From NCBI RefSeq assembly GCF_002836475.1, contig NZ_PJBJ01000030.1:124001-188000 (forward strand): DNA of 64,000 bases. Direction: 5' to 3'. Below the pieces are notes generated by a model that was not told the DNA's origin, did no database searches, and saw only the letters and a list, made by a program, of their open reading frames with translations. The stretch comes from Flavobacterium sp. ALD4. Its GTDB lineage: Bacteria; Bacteroidota; Bacteroidia; Flavobacteriales; Flavobacteriaceae. A program made the translations under genes and the position numbers. Every line of letters begins with the position of its first letter. Positions within the stretch are counted from its first letter, which is position 1. This document shows, in pieces, positions 39,300 through 47,682 of this stretch.

Positions 39300-39989
39300 T
39301 TATACTGCTTTAGGGTCTAGTGCAATAGCAGGACTCATAGTGCTTGTTAGATAGATACTTTTGATATATATCCCTTTAGCAGCAGTTGGCTTAAGTTTGA
39401 TTAATGTTTGAATAATTTCGTGTGCATTGTCAACAATTTGCTCAGCTCCAAAAGAAACTTTACCAATTCCTGCATGTACAATACCAGTTTTATCAACTTT
39501 GAAATCGATTTTACCAGCTTTAACCTCTGCAACAGCTTTTGCAACATCCATTGTTACAGTACCTGTCTTAGGGTTTGGCATTAAACCTCTAGGTCCTAAA
39601 ATACGACCTAATGGACCTAACTTACCCATAACGCTTGGCATAGTGATGATTACATCAACATCTGTCCAACCATCTTTAATTTTTTGTAAATACTCGTCAA
39701 GACCTACATAGTCTGCCCCAGCCGCTTTAGCTTCCGCTTCTTTATCCGGAGTAACCAATGCTAATACTTTAACATCTTTACCAGTTCCATGAGGCAATGT
39801 TACCACACCTCTTACCATTTGATTCGCTTTTCTTGGATCTACACCCAAACGTACCGCGATATCAACAGACTCATCAAATTTTGCAGATGCAACATCTTTT
39901 AATAATGCCGCAGCATCTTTCAAAGAATACATTCTGTTTTTATCAATTTTTGAAGCAGCCTCTTTTTGCTTTTTTGTCAATTTTGCCAT
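39300..39989 (-). CDS. rplA: 50S ribosomal protein L1
   Basis: 229 residues, full length. It shows [20 protein letters not shown] near residue 38, [18 protein letters not shown] near residue 127 and [19 protein letters not shown]. It binds 23S rRNA at the L1 stalk and its own mRNA in many bacteria. It follows rplK by 13 bases. Confidence 0.97.
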   Translation of the reverse strand: MAKLTKKQKEAASKIDKNRMYSLKDAAALLKDVASAKFDESVDIAVRLGVDPRKANQMVRGVVTLPHGTGKDVKVLALVTPDKEAEAKAAGADYVGLDEYLQKIKDGWTDVDVIITMPSVMGKLGPLGRILGPRGLMPNPKTGTVTMDVAKAVAEVKAGKIDFKVDKTGIVHAGIGKVSFGAEQIVDNAHEIIQTLIKLKPTAAKGIYIKSIYLTSTMSPAIALDPKAV

Positions 39990-40002
39990 GTCTTTCTTTT
40001 AA

Positions 40003-40440
40003 TTAAAAAGGAGCGTCTCCTGATACAGTTATACCCATAGATTTAGCTGTTCCTACAACCATACTCATTGCAGACTCCATAGTGAATGCATTTAAGTCTG
40101 GCATCTTGTCTTCAGCAATAGCTCTAATTTGTTCCCAAGTAACACTAGCTACTTTTTTACGATTAGGCTCACCAGAACCAGATTTTAGCTTCGCAGCTTC
40201 CAATAACTGAACAGCTGCAGGCGGAGTTTTAACAACAAATTCAAATGATTTGTCTTTATACACAGTAATTTGTACTGGGCATATTTTGCCGGCTTTATCT
40301 TGAGTTCTCGCATTGAATTGCTTACAGAACTCCATGATGTTTACACCAGCAGCTCCTAAAGCAGGTCCAACCGGTGGCGATGGATTCGCAGCACCTCCCT
40401 TAACTTGTAGTTTAACTACTTTACTAATTTCTTTAGCCAT
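40003..40440 (-). CDS. rplK: 50S ribosomal protein L11
   Basis: 145 residues. [20 protein letters not shown] is the N-terminal signature and [20 protein letters not shown] lies in the RNA-binding domain. It forms the GTPase-associated centre with 23S rRNA. The order nusG-rplK-rplA is standard. Confidence 0.97.
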   Translation of the reverse strand: MAKEISKVVKLQVKGGAANPSPPVGPALGAAGVNIMEFCKQFNARTQDKAGKICPVQITVYKDKSFEFVVKTPPAAVQLLEAAKLKSGSGEPNRKKVASVTWEQIRAIAEDKMPDLNAFTMESAMSMVVGTAKSMGITVSGDAPF

Positions 40441-40506
40441 TTTTTAAAAAATTTAACACTACAATCATTAGGAAGCGATTGTAATGGATATTATGTGTAA
40501 CAAATA

Positions 40507-41058
40507 TTATACTTTTTCAACTTGCATAAACCCTAATTCTAACGGTGTTTTTCTTCCGAAAATCTTCACCATTACTTCTAGTTTACGCTTCTCTTCATTA
40601 ATTTTTTCAACTGTACCGTTGAAACCATTAAAAGGCCCATCAATAACCTTAATCGTCTCACCTAAGTTAAACGGTATAGAACGAGTATCCGCATTTACCG
40701 CTAACTCATCCACTTTACCTAACATTCTATTAACTTCTGAAAGCCTTAATGGTACCGGCTCTCCACCTTTAATTTCACCTAAAAAACCAATAACACTTGT
40801 AATACCTTTAATAATATGAGGTATTTCACCAATCAGATTTGCTTCAATCATGACATAACCAGGAAAATATACCTTATCCTTGATTAACTTCTTCCCATCT
40901 TTTACAGTTACTACTTTTTCCGTCGGAACTAGTACTTGAGAAACATAGTCACCCATCTCTAATCTAGAGATTTCGTTTTCTATGTAAGCTTTCACTTTAT
41001 TCTCTTGCCCACTTACCGCACGAACAACATACCACTTTTTTAGATTATTATCTGTCAT
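40507..41058 (-). CDS. nusG: Transcription termination/antitermination factor NusG
   Basis: 183 residues from the ATG at 41058; a longer frame to 41082 would overlap secE. The NGN domain starts KKWYVVRAVSGQENKVKAYI and includes VYFPGYVMIEANLIGE. The KOW domain is GETIKVIDGPFNGFNGTVEK (about residue 128). It binds RNA polymerase and couples or paces transcription. Immediately downstream of secE, as in most bacteria. Confidence 0.96.
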   Translation of the reverse strand: MTDNNLKKWYVVRAVSGQENKVKAYIENEISRLEMGDYVSQVLVPTEKVVTVKDGKKLIKDKVYFPGYVMIEANLIGEIPHIIKGITSVIGFLGEIKGGEPVPLRLSEVNRMLGKVDELAVNADTRSIPFNLGETIKVIDGPFNGFNGTVEKINEEKRKLEVMVKIFGRKTPLELGFMQVEKV

Positions 41059-41066
41059 AACAAAGT

Positions 41067-41264
41067 TTAAGCTTTTATCCAATTAAAAAATCCAGCTAAT
41101 GCTGATGCAAAAAACTCATCTACTCCCCATGTTGCCAAAGCGAATAATACGGAAAAAATAGCAACAACAATCGTTAGACGCTGCACTTCAGGCCACTCTG
41201 GCCAAGTCATGTTCGACTTTAATTCCTCAAATGATTCTGATATGTAATCAACTATTTTTGCCAT
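41067..41264 (-). CDS. secE: Protein translocase subunit SecE
   Basis: 65 residues, the short single-helix form. The amphipathic N-terminus with ELKSNMTWPEWPEVQRLT is the conserved SecE motif, followed by one membrane helix (IVVAIFSVLFALATWGVDEF). It holds together the SecY channel. It sits between tRNA-Trp and nusG. Confidence 0.95.
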   Translation of the reverse strand: MAKIVDYISESFEELKSNMTWPEWPEVQRLTIVVAIFSVLFALATWGVDEFFASALAGFFNWIKA

Positions 41265-41281
41265 TATGATATATTTTTTTG

Positions 41282-41352
41282 CACGGGCGGAGGGATTCGA
41301 ACCCCCATCAACGGTTTTGGAGACCGCTATTCTACCCTTGAACTACGCCCGT
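41282..41352 (-). tRNA. tRNA-Trp (CCA anticodon)
   Basis: A complete cloverleaf on the minus strand: a 7-bp acceptor ACGGGCG/CGCCCGT, anticodon loop CTCCAAA with anticodon CCA, T-loop GGTTCGAATCC and G discriminator. The 3' CCA is not encoded. It is located between tuf and secE. Confidence 0.96.
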
Positions 41353-41412
41353 TTGTTAAAAACCAGCGTCATCTAAAAGAAAACGACACTGGCTTTAAAA
41401 TTATTTATAGGA

Positions 41413-42600
41413 TTATGCTACAATCTCAGTCACCTGACCTGCACCTACTGTTCTACCACCTTCACGGATAGCAAAACGCAAACCAACACTTAATGCAATT
41501 GCACTAAGCAATACTACATCAATAGTTAAGTTATCCCCAGGCATAACCATCTCTACACCTTCTGGCAAAGTAATGATACCTGTTACGTCAGTTGTACGTA
41601 CGTAAAACTGTGGACGGTAATTATTGTGAAATGGTGTGTGACGACCACCTTCTTCTTTTTTCAAAATATAAACCTCAGCTTTAAATGTAGCGTGTGGCTT
41701 AACTGAACCTGGCTTACAAATAACCATTCCTCTTTTGATGTCTTCTTTTTGAATACCTCTTAAAAGAATACCTACGTTATCTCCAGCTTCTCCTCTATCA
41801 AGGATTTTACGGAACATCTCAACTCCTGTAATAGTTGAAGTTAACTTTTCAGCTCCCATACCAATGATTTCAACTGGATCTCCTGTATTAGCAACTCCTG
41901 TTTCGATACGACCTGTAGCAACAGTTCCACGACCAGTGATTGAGAATACATCTTCAACAGGCATCAAGAAAGGTTTTGCAACATCTCTGATTGGCTCTTC
42001 GATCCAAGCGTCAACAGCTTCCATCAATTCAAGAATTTTTGGTACCCATGCTGGATCATTATTCAATCCACCTAAAGCAGATCCTTGAATAACCGGTCCA
42101 TTATCTCCATCATATTCGTAGAAAGATAACAAGTCTCTGATTTCCATCTCAACTAGTTCAAGTAACTCCTCATCATCAACCATATCCACTTTATTCATGA
42201 ATACAACCATTCTAGGAATACCAACCTGGCGACCTAATAGGATGTGCTCACGTGTTTGCGGCATTGGTCCATCTGTAGCAGCTACAACAAGAATAGCACC
42301 ATCCATTTGAGCAGCACCTGTAACCATGTTCTTTACGTAATCCGCGTGACCTGGACAGTCAACGTGAGCGTAATGACGATTAGCAGTTTCATACTCAACG
42401 TGTGATGTATTAATTGTAATACCTCTTTCTTTTTCTTCTGGAGCATTATCAATTTGATCAAATGATTTTGCTTGACAGTAACCTGCATCAGATAACACTT
42501 TAGTTATCGCTGCAGTTAATGTAGTTTTTCCGTGATCCACGTGCCCAATTGTACCAATGTTTAAGTGGGGCTTGTTACGGTTAAAGGTTTCTTTTGCCAT
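41413..42600 (-). CDS. tuf: Elongation factor Tu
   Basis: 395 residues. G1 is [15 protein letters not shown] (about residue 19), G3 is [12 protein letters not shown], and G4 is [10 protein letters not shown]. Domains 2 and 3 follow, with [12 protein letters not shown] and [20 protein letters not shown] (GRHTPF motif). It delivers aminoacyl-tRNA to the ribosome. Three tRNA genes lie directly upstream and one downstream; they are likely processed from the same long transcript. Confidence 0.97.
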   Translation of the reverse strand: MAKETFNRNKPHLNIGTIGHVDHGKTTLTAAITKVLSDAGYCQAKSFDQIDNAPEEKERGITINTSHVEYETANRHYAHVDCPGHADYVKNMVTGAAQMDGAILVVAATDGPMPQTREHILLGRQVGIPRMVVFMNKVDMVDDEELLELVEMEIRDLLSFYEYDGDNGPVIQGSALGGLNNDPAWVPKILELMEAVDAWIEEPIRDVAKPFLMPVEDVFSITGRGTVATGRIETGVANTGDPVEIIGMGAEKLTSTITGVEMFRKILDRGEAGDNVGILLRGIQKEDIKRGMVICKPGSVKPHATFKAEVYILKKEEGGRHTPFHNNYRPQFYVRTTDVTGIITLPEGVEMVMPGDNLTIDVVLLSAIALSVGLRFAIREGGRTVGAGQVTEIVA

Positions 42601-42654
42601 TTTACTTAATTTTTAATCTATTTATATATTTAATTTCAATCTCCTACTTACTTG

Positions 42655-42726
42655 AGCCAATGTCGGGAATTGAACCCGAGACCTCTTCCTTACCAAGGAA
42701 GCACTCTACCCCTGAGCTACATCGGC
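42655..42726 (-). tRNA. tRNA-Thr (GGT anticodon)
   Basis: A minus-strand cloverleaf with acceptor GCCGATG/CATTGGC (one G-T pair), anticodon stem CTTCC/GGAAG around TTGGTAA with anticodon GGT, and T-loop GGTTCAATTCC. About 55 bases upstream of the tuf start. Confidence 0.96.
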
Positions 42727-42762
42727 AGAGTTTTTAGCTTTAGATTTTCAAACCTAAAATTG

Positions 42763-42843
42763 TGGGGAGAGCAGGATTCGAACCTGCGAAGTTTACACAG
42801 CAGATTTACAGTCTGCCCTCGTTGGCCGCTTGAGTATCTCCCC
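42763..42843 (-). tRNA. tRNA-Tyr (GTA anticodon)
   Basis: A class II tRNA with a long variable arm, minus strand. Acceptor GGGGAGA/TCTCCCC, anticodon stem CAGAC/ATCTG-type around TGTAAAT with anticodon GTA, T-loop GGTTCGAATCC, A discriminator. Confidence 0.96.
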
Positions 42844-42876
42844 TTAACCATTATTCTGTTACATTATTTCAAAAAG

Positions 42877-42950
42877 AGCCGGTGGAGGGACTCGAACCCA
42901 CGACCTGCTGATTACAAATCAGCTGCTCTAGCCAACTGAGCTACACTGGC
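42877..42950 (-). tRNA. tRNA-Thr (TGT anticodon)
   Basis: A minus-strand cloverleaf; anticodon stem GCTGA/TCAGC around TTTGTAA with anticodon TGT; T-loop GGTTCGAGTCC. The acceptor arms GCCAGTG and CACCGGC pair at six of seven positions; the fourth is an A-C mismatch (see findings). Confidence 0.94.
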
Positions 42951-42960
42951 ATTATTAATA

Positions 42961-42990
42961 AAAAAAGTCCGCTATTTCTAACGGACTGCA
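42961..42990 (-). terminator. Terminator after hpf
   Basis: AGTCCG/CGGACT arms with a ten-base loop, then seven T on the minus strand. It separates the xer-hpf unit from the tRNA-tuf unit, whose promoter must therefore lie close to the tRNA-Thr gene. Confidence 0.8.
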
Positions 42991-43042
42991 AATGTAGAGA
43001 TTTTATCTCTCAATCAAAACATTTTTTAAAAAAAGTTTTCGA

Positions 43043-43345
43043 TTAAATATGTGTTCTCAATTTTTCTTTTCTTTTTACCAACAATCTCTCCAAAGATACA
43101 GCCGATAACTCAATCGCCTCTTCAAATGTTTTACATTGTTTCTTAACCATAAAATCATCACCAGGGACATTCATCTTTACCTCAACGACCTTGTTTTCCT
43201 TATCACTTGTCTTTTCAACTTTTAAATAGACATCTGAAGAAACCACCTTGTCGTAATACTTCTCTAATTTATCCATTCTCTCTTGAACATAACCTACTAA
43301 TTTTCCGTCAACAGCAAAGTTAACTGCGTGAACATTTACCTTCAT
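43043..43345 (-). CDS. hpf: Ribosome hibernation-promoting factor, short form
   Basis: About 100 residues: a single HPF/YfiA domain with no C-terminal dimerisation domain. MKVNVHAVNFAVDGKLVGYV, VYLKVEKTSDKENKVVEVK and KKQCKTFEEAIELSAVSLER follow the family pattern. It binds the decoding centre of idle 30S subunits in stationary phase. It sits 31 bases after the tyrosine recombinase and is probably cotranscribed with it. The ATG at 43345 is preferred over 43351. Confidence 0.93.
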   Translation of the reverse strand: MKVNVHAVNFAVDGKLVGYVQERMDKLEKYYDKVVSSDVYLKVEKTSDKENKVVEVKMNVPGDDFMVKKQCKTFEEAIELSAVSLERLLVKRKEKLRTHI

Positions 43346-43382
43346 AATCAAATTTTTTAATGGTTAAACATTTTTCGAACCG

Positions 43383-44276
43383 CTACTTATTCCTTGGGTG
43401 CGCCTCTTCATAAACTTTCTTAAGCTCTGACAAGCTACTGTGTGTATAAATTTGCGTTGAGGCCAAACTGGAATGTCCTAACAATTCTTTCACCGAATTT
43501 AAATCAGCTCCGTTATTTAATAAATGAGTCGCAAACGTATGACGTAAAATATGCGGACTTTTTTTTACCTTTCCGGAGACAGCACTAAAGTAAGTATTTA
43601 TTAACCGATATACAAAAGAATCATTTAATTTTAACCCTTTTTTTGTAATAAAGAAACAATCAAAATCCCGAATGTTTTCTACCAGAGACCTCTCGTTAAC
43701 ATACGAAGAAAACTGCGCTGCTATAATTGGCAAAACAGGAAGGACTCTTTCTTTATTCCTCTTACCAAGAACCTTTATTGTATTGCTTGACGAATCAATA
43801 TCGTTAACTTTCAAATGAATTAGCTCCGTTCGTCGTATTCCGGTTGTATAAAACAAGTCTATTATCAATTTATTTCTGACTTCTTCAAAACCAACTGGGC
43901 TTTCTATCCCTCCTAACACTTCCGCCACTTCTTTCTCAGAAAACGGAATTTGAATTGTCTTAGCCGTTTTTAACGACTTGTGCTTCAACAGCGGATTGAC
44001 TTGTGTTTGTTTTGTTTTCAAGAGAAACTTATAAAGCGCTTTTAAGGAAGCTACCTTTCTATTAACTGAAACGTTAGACATCCCCTTATCCACAAGTGAC
44101 ACAATCCAACTTCTAATTTGACTGTAGTTTACCTCTTCTATGCCCTCTTGATCAAAATGAATTGTAATAAACGACTGAAAGTTCGTTATGTCATTCAAAT
44201 AAGCGCTTACGGTATGTGGCGAATACTTTTTCTCCTTTTGAAGATAATCCCGAAACGCCTCTATAGTAGTAACCAT
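43383..44276 (-). CDS. Tyrosine recombinase of XerC/XerD type
   Basis: 297 residues, the Xer length. The N-terminal SAM-like core-binding domain (FRDYLQKEKKYSPHTVSAYL) is followed by the catalytic domain with Arg in GIRRTELIHL (about residue 146), Lys in VLGKRNKERVLP, His-x-x-Arg in HILRHTFATHLL (about 240), His in LGHSSLASTQIYTHS and the nucleophile Tyr in IYTHS (about 275). Xer proteins resolve chromosome dimers at dif. The chromosomal setting beside hpf and rpsU and the Xer-like size argue for the housekeeping enzyme rather than an integrase. Confidence 0.93.
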   Translation of the reverse strand: MVTTIEAFRDYLQKEKKYSPHTVSAYLNDITNFQSFITIHFDQEGIEEVNYSQIRSWIVSLVDKGMSNVSVNRKVASLKALYKFLLKTKQTQVNPLLKHKSLKTAKTIQIPFSEKEVAEVLGGIESPVGFEEVRNKLIIDLFYTTGIRRTELIHLKVNDIDSSSNTIKVLGKRNKERVLPVLPIIAAQFSSYVNERSLVENIRDFDCFFITKKGLKLNDSFVYRLINTYFSAVSGKVKKSPHILRHTFATHLLNNGADLNSVKELLGHSSLASTQIYTHSSLSELKKVYEEAHPRNK

Positions 44277-44284
44277 ATAAAATA

Positions 44285-44334
44285 AAAAAAACCGTTAGCA
44301 TCAAAGTTATAAAACTTTAATGACTAACGGCATC
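44285..44334 (-). terminator. Terminator after rpsU
   Basis: A long stem with CCGTTAG/CTAACGG and TAAAGTT/AACTTT arms (with a small internal loop), followed by eight T on the minus strand, 20 bases after the rpsU stop. It makes rpsU a single-gene transcript. Confidence 0.9.
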
Positions 44335-44354
44335 TAATGTAAAAAAGAAATTGC

Positions 44355-44549
44355 TTAGTTCTCTAAGTTATCTCTCATGTTTTGAATATAAGCTGCTTTC
44401 TGAACTTTAATTCTATTTTTCACAGAAGGTTTAATAAAAGCAGTACGTGCTCTTAACTGACGAACAGTTTTTGTTTTATCAAACTTTCTTTTATAGCGCT
44501 TTAATGCTCTATCGATATTTTCTCCTTCTTTAATTGGTATAATTAACAT
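44355..44549 (-). CDS. rpsU: 30S ribosomal protein S21 (bS21)
   Basis: 64 residues from the ATG at 44549 (MLIIPIKEGENIDRALKRYK). The upstream frame to 44594 would run through the Shine-Dalgarno sequence. It shows the conserved KRKFDKTKTVRQLRARTAF region and a basic C-terminus. In Flavobacterium ribosomes bS21, with bS6 and bS18, holds the 3' end of 16S rRNA and hides the anti-Shine-Dalgarno, so most mRNAs lack SDs (published). This gene itself has a very strong SD, fitting autoregulation. It has its own promoter and terminator. Confidence 0.96.
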   Translation of the reverse strand: MLIIPIKEGENIDRALKRYKRKFDKTKTVRQLRARTAFIKPSVKNRIKVQKAAYIQNMRDNLEN

Positions 44550-44557
44550 AATATTGA

Positions 44558-44568
44558 CACCTCCTTTC
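44558..44568 (-). promoter_or_regulatory. Extended Shine-Dalgarno of rpsU
   Basis: GAAAGGAGGTG, 8 bases before the rpsU ATG, is an 11-base perfect complement of the 16S rRNA 3' tail (CACCUCCUUUC). It is exceptional: I see no comparable SD before the other genes in the window. It fixes the start at 44549. Confidence 0.9.
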
Positions 44569-44578
44569 GTTAAGTGTG

Positions 44579-44586
44579 CAAAAGTA
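44579..44586 (-). promoter_or_regulatory. -7 promoter element of rpsU
   Basis: On the minus strand TACTTTTG matches TAnnTTTG exactly and ends 10 bases before the SD. It implies a leader of only about 25 nt, almost all of it SD. Confidence 0.6.
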
Positions 44587-44904
44587 GAAAACATTTTGAA
44601 TTAAAAGGCATGAATTGTCTAAAAATAATAATCCAAAACGTTTAATTCTAAAAAAAAAGTCACCAATCCTCTTAAAAGACTTAAAACTAACGAGCGCTAT
44701 ACTATTATTACAGAATTAAACACCCTATTAGATTCTGTCAAATGATTCAATAATTAAAGTGTTATTCAAAAAGGAGTTTTTTTTTCAAATAACCTCACAA
44801 TACCACCACCGAGATAACTTCATAAAAAAAAACTCTAAAATTAAAAAAAAGAGACTTCACTCCCTAACGCCATTTATTGTGAAAAATAGTAGAAAGCTTT
44901 TTAT

Positions 44905-45095
44905 CAAACTTTTACAAAAGCTTATTTATGAACTTTAATTCTATTTTTCATAGAAGGCTTAATAAAAACAGCAATTTATTGACGAATATTCCCTGATTCA
45001 TTAAATCTTCACTTATTACACCGTGATGCTACATGTATATTTCTCCGTCTTTAGTTGGCTTCATTGATATAAGATAAACACCAACTTTCGTCAAA
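44905..45095 (-). pseudogene. Decayed second copy of rpsU
   Basis: The plus-strand text from 44929 repeats the rpsU text from 44401 with 41 of 45 bases identical. Similarity returns at 45036-45090, aligning with the rpsU 5' end, SD and leader (44515-44569). Between these blocks the alignment has small gaps. At the position of the rpsU start codon the copy has ATA (45070), and GGAGG has become GTTGG (45081-45085). Internal indels break the frame. It is a tandem, same-strand duplicate lying upstream of rpsU. Confidence 0.75.
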
Positions 45096-45262
45096 CACGC
45101 TAAACGATATTACGATTGAATCCTTTTTGAATGATTCACTTACCTTGGTGTGCGGCAATACACAATGCTATTCCACAAGTACATCTCTCTTGCCACCTGG
45201 CTAATCTCTGCAATCTTTTACTCCGAAAACCCTCGTAAAAGAATTTCCGTTGCTATCCTTCA

Positions 45263-45301
45263 CACAAAAAAAAGAGTCAATAGCTATATTGACTCTTTTA
45301 T
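45263..45301 (-). terminator. Terminator downstream of the acyl-CoA dehydrogenase
   Basis: Perfect 12-bp arms AAAGAGTCAATA/TATTGACTCTTT around a GCTA loop, followed by eight T on the minus strand. It lies about 155 bases after the dehydrogenase stop. Confidence 0.88.
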
Positions 45302-45454
45302 TATGTTTAAATAAGCTTTGAAAATTTACTTTTCCAGCGAATACAAGATCATCACTAATTTTAGCTTCTGCACATTCTATTTTTAAATTCACTTTCAAAC
45401 GAAACAGAATTAATAATATCATTAAAAAGCGATTTTTTTATTTTAGATAAACTA

Positions 45455-46624
45455 CTATTTCACAGCTGGCTTATAATCCTTATTATCAATTATCATTTTT
45501 GATAATATCTCCTTAAGTATTTCCGATGTTCCACCACCTATTGGCCCCAAACGACTGTCTCTTAATAAACGAGCCAAAGGATATTCTTCCATATATCCAT
45601 AACCTCCTAGCATTTGCAAACAGCTATAAATTGCTTCGTCAGCCACTTTTGTAGATTTCAACTTAGCCATAGTCGCTTCTTTAACTACGTACTCACCTTT
45701 ATCTAATCTGGCTACGGCAGCATAGTTAAACACTTTACAATGCTCCACCTCCGTTGCATGCTCTACTATCGTATGTCTCAATGCTTGGAATTTATCTATT
45801 GTTTTCCCAAAAGCCTCTCGTTGTGACATATAATCTATAGTATATTCCATTGCATACTCAGCCCTTGCATGACCATTTATAGCCATAATCAACCTTTCCA
45901 AGGCAAAGTGCTGCATGATATAAGGAAAACCTTTTTCTTCCTCTCCCATTAAATTCTCTGCTGGAATTTCAACGTTATCAAATGCAATTTCTGCTGTATC
46001 TGACGCTCTCCATCCCAATTTATCTAATTTCGTTGCAGAAACTCCGGTGGTTTTTGTGTCTACTAAGAAGATACTAATCCCCTTATTACCAATATCTGGT
46101 TTTGTTTTGGCGGCAACAATATAATAGTCCGCATAAACACCATTCGTTATAAATGTTTTTGATCCATTAATAACATATTTATCTCCTTTTCTTACAGCTG
46201 TGGTGCGCATTCCCGCAACATCACTCCCTCCATAAGGCTCTGTTATACATAAGGCACCTATTTTATCACCAGAAATACTTGGAGCTAAATACTCTTGTTT
46301 GATTCTTTCGTCACCTTCTGCATTTAAATGTGTCATGGCTAAATACGAATGTGCCCACATAGCAGCCGCAAAACCGGACGATTTAATCTTTTGAAGTTCT
46401 TCTAGAAAAATCACGGTGTAAAACAAATCTAAATTTAACCCACCATATACCTCCGGATAATTTATACCAAAAAAGCCCATTTCGCCAAACTTTTTCCATA
46501 TAAAGCGTTCAATTGTTCCCGTTTTTTCCCATTTTTCGATGTGCGGTACAACTTCCTTTTGTAAAAAATCTTTTAAACTCTCTCTAAATAATTGATGTTC
46601 TTCTGTGAAATAACTTGAATTCAT
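45455..46624 (-). CDS. Acyl-CoA dehydrogenase
   Basis: 389 residues, one FAD-dependent acyl-CoA dehydrogenase subunit. It shows ALCITEPYGGSDVAGMRTTA (flavin/substrate signature 1), SKTFITNGVYADYYIV, and the C-terminal LQMLGGYGYMEEYPLARLLR with GGGTSEILKEIL. Short/medium-chain enzymes carry the catalytic Glu just before GTSE; here that position is Gly. A Glu in HFALERLIMA (about residue 246) matches the catalytic Glu of long-chain and isovaleryl-type enzymes, so this is more likely of that class. It performs the first step of beta-oxidation or branched-chain acyl-CoA oxidation. Single gene. Confidence 0.92.
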   Translation of the reverse strand: MNSSYFTEEHQLFRESLKDFLQKEVVPHIEKWEKTGTIERFIWKKFGEMGFFGINYPEVYGGLNLDLFYTVIFLEELQKIKSSGFAAAMWAHSYLAMTHLNAEGDERIKQEYLAPSISGDKIGALCITEPYGGSDVAGMRTTAVRKGDKYVINGSKTFITNGVYADYYIVAAKTKPDIGNKGISIFLVDTKTTGVSATKLDKLGWRASDTAEIAFDNVEIPAENLMGEEEKGFPYIMQHFALERLIMAINGHARAEYAMEYTIDYMSQREAFGKTIDKFQALRHTIVEHATEVEHCKVFNYAAVARLDKGEYVVKEATMAKLKSTKVADEAIYSCLQMLGGYGYMEEYPLARLLRDSRLGPIGGGTSEILKEILSKMIIDNKDYKPAVK

Positions 46625-46790
46625 ATTACTAATATTATTTTTAACTAATTGACGTGATTGAAACTCTAAACGATAGCGTTATTCTTAAGCTCTAAGTTTT
46701 TTTGGACTTGAGATTTTAAAGAAGAAATATACGACAAAACAACAATTTTGCAGTAAATTAAAAAAGATTGAACCCTCTTATTGTAAACTT

Positions 46791-47672
46791 CTAATCAAAG
46801 TCCAAATATAAGGCAATTATATTTGCTTTTTCAACAGGAAACCCCTTAATTTTTGTTAAATCCTCAACATTCTTAATATCGCCGTTCATACTCCTGTAGG
46901 TTACAATTTCTTTTGCGAGAGCGTATCTAAAATAGGAGAACTGAGAAATCTCTTTTAAAGAGGCGTTATTTATGTCGATTTTATGTACCATCGGTAACGC
47001 GTACACTTTGAAATGGGAATTAAGAGCTCCTATCACTTCAGGAGACAAACCCCAGACATCATTCATCTGCTCCATCGACACAAACCCCCCAAGGTTTTCT
47101 TTTAGTTTTAAAATCCGCAGTGAAATCACTTCCCCTATTCCATATATTTTAATCAGCTCTTCTTGCGTTGCCACATTAATATCTATTAAAACTGTTTTTT
47201 CGTTTTTGGCGAAAGCCTTATTTTCATATTTGACATAGCCCTTATTTTGTGTCGTGTTTTTTACCCAATCCGGAAATTTAAAATAAGGCGCTATCGCATT
47301 TAGTAAAGAATCAGAAATTTGTGTAACCGCTTGAAACTCTTTTGGAGAGTTTACATACTTGTTTTCTTTTCTATAATCCAACAGCCGATCGATTTCTCGA
47401 ACAGACATACCGAGTTTGTACCCTTTATAATCGGTAATAAAATTGGGATTGAACGGATATACTTTTACAATGTATTTTGGATTTGATGCCTTGATGCTAT
47501 CTATTTTAGATTGCATTGCAAGCCATTCCTGTTTATCGGGAGAGATTGTTTGGGTTATATTGAAGTCTGTAAAAAAATATACGAATTGCAACGCAACTAT
47601 AAAAAATAATAAAACAAAAATCCCTTTTCGCTGATCACTAGTGAACATAAAAAGGGATTTTAACTTATTCAT
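46791..47672 (-). CDS. Helix-hairpin-helix membrane-anchored protein (ComEA-like)
   Basis: About 293 residues from the ATG at 47672, since the longer frame would overlap the small NSS subunit gene. One N-terminal membrane helix (GIFVLLFFIVALQFVYFF) is followed by HhH-type segments: KYVNSPKEFQAVTQISDSLL, LIDINVATQEELIKIYGIGE and IDINNASLKEISQFSYFRY, the last two in the ComEA style. Such domains bind DNA without sequence specificity. It is probably anchored in the inner membrane. Its role in DNA uptake is possible but unproven. Confidence 0.85.
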   Translation of the reverse strand: MNKLKSLFMFTSDQRKGIFVLLFFIVALQFVYFFTDFNITQTISPDKQEWLAMQSKIDSIKASNPKYIVKVYPFNPNFITDYKGYKLGMSVREIDRLLDYRKENKYVNSPKEFQAVTQISDSLLNAIAPYFKFPDWVKNTTQNKGYVKYENKAFAKNEKTVLIDINVATQEELIKIYGIGEVISLRILKLKENLGGFVSMEQMNDVWGLSPEVIGALNSHFKVYALPMVHKIDINNASLKEISQFSYFRYALAKEIVTYRSMNGDIKNVEDLTKIKGFPVEKANIIALYLDFD

Positions 47673-47682
47673 ATCTAAAAAT

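Larger units (their letters stand above)
44595..45454. other. Intergenic region holding the rpsU relic and a terminator
   Basis: 860 bases between rpsU and the acyl-CoA dehydrogenase without an intact gene that I trust. It contains the decayed rpsU copy (about 44905-45095) and a perfect terminator hairpin (45271-45298). A 73-codon minus-strand frame at 45201-45422 runs through that hairpin and matches nothing I know. Confidence 0.6.

Noticed and set aside
43383..44276. Tyrosine recombinase near tRNA genes as an integrative-element integrase
   Set aside because: Its size, motifs and housekeeping neighbours are those of Xer. No direct repeats of tRNA 3' ends and no cargo genes are present.
45201..45422. 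73-codon minus-strand frame
   Set aside because: It runs through a perfect 12-bp terminator hairpin with a T tract (45263-45301) and resembles no family, so I treat it as chance, with some doubt.
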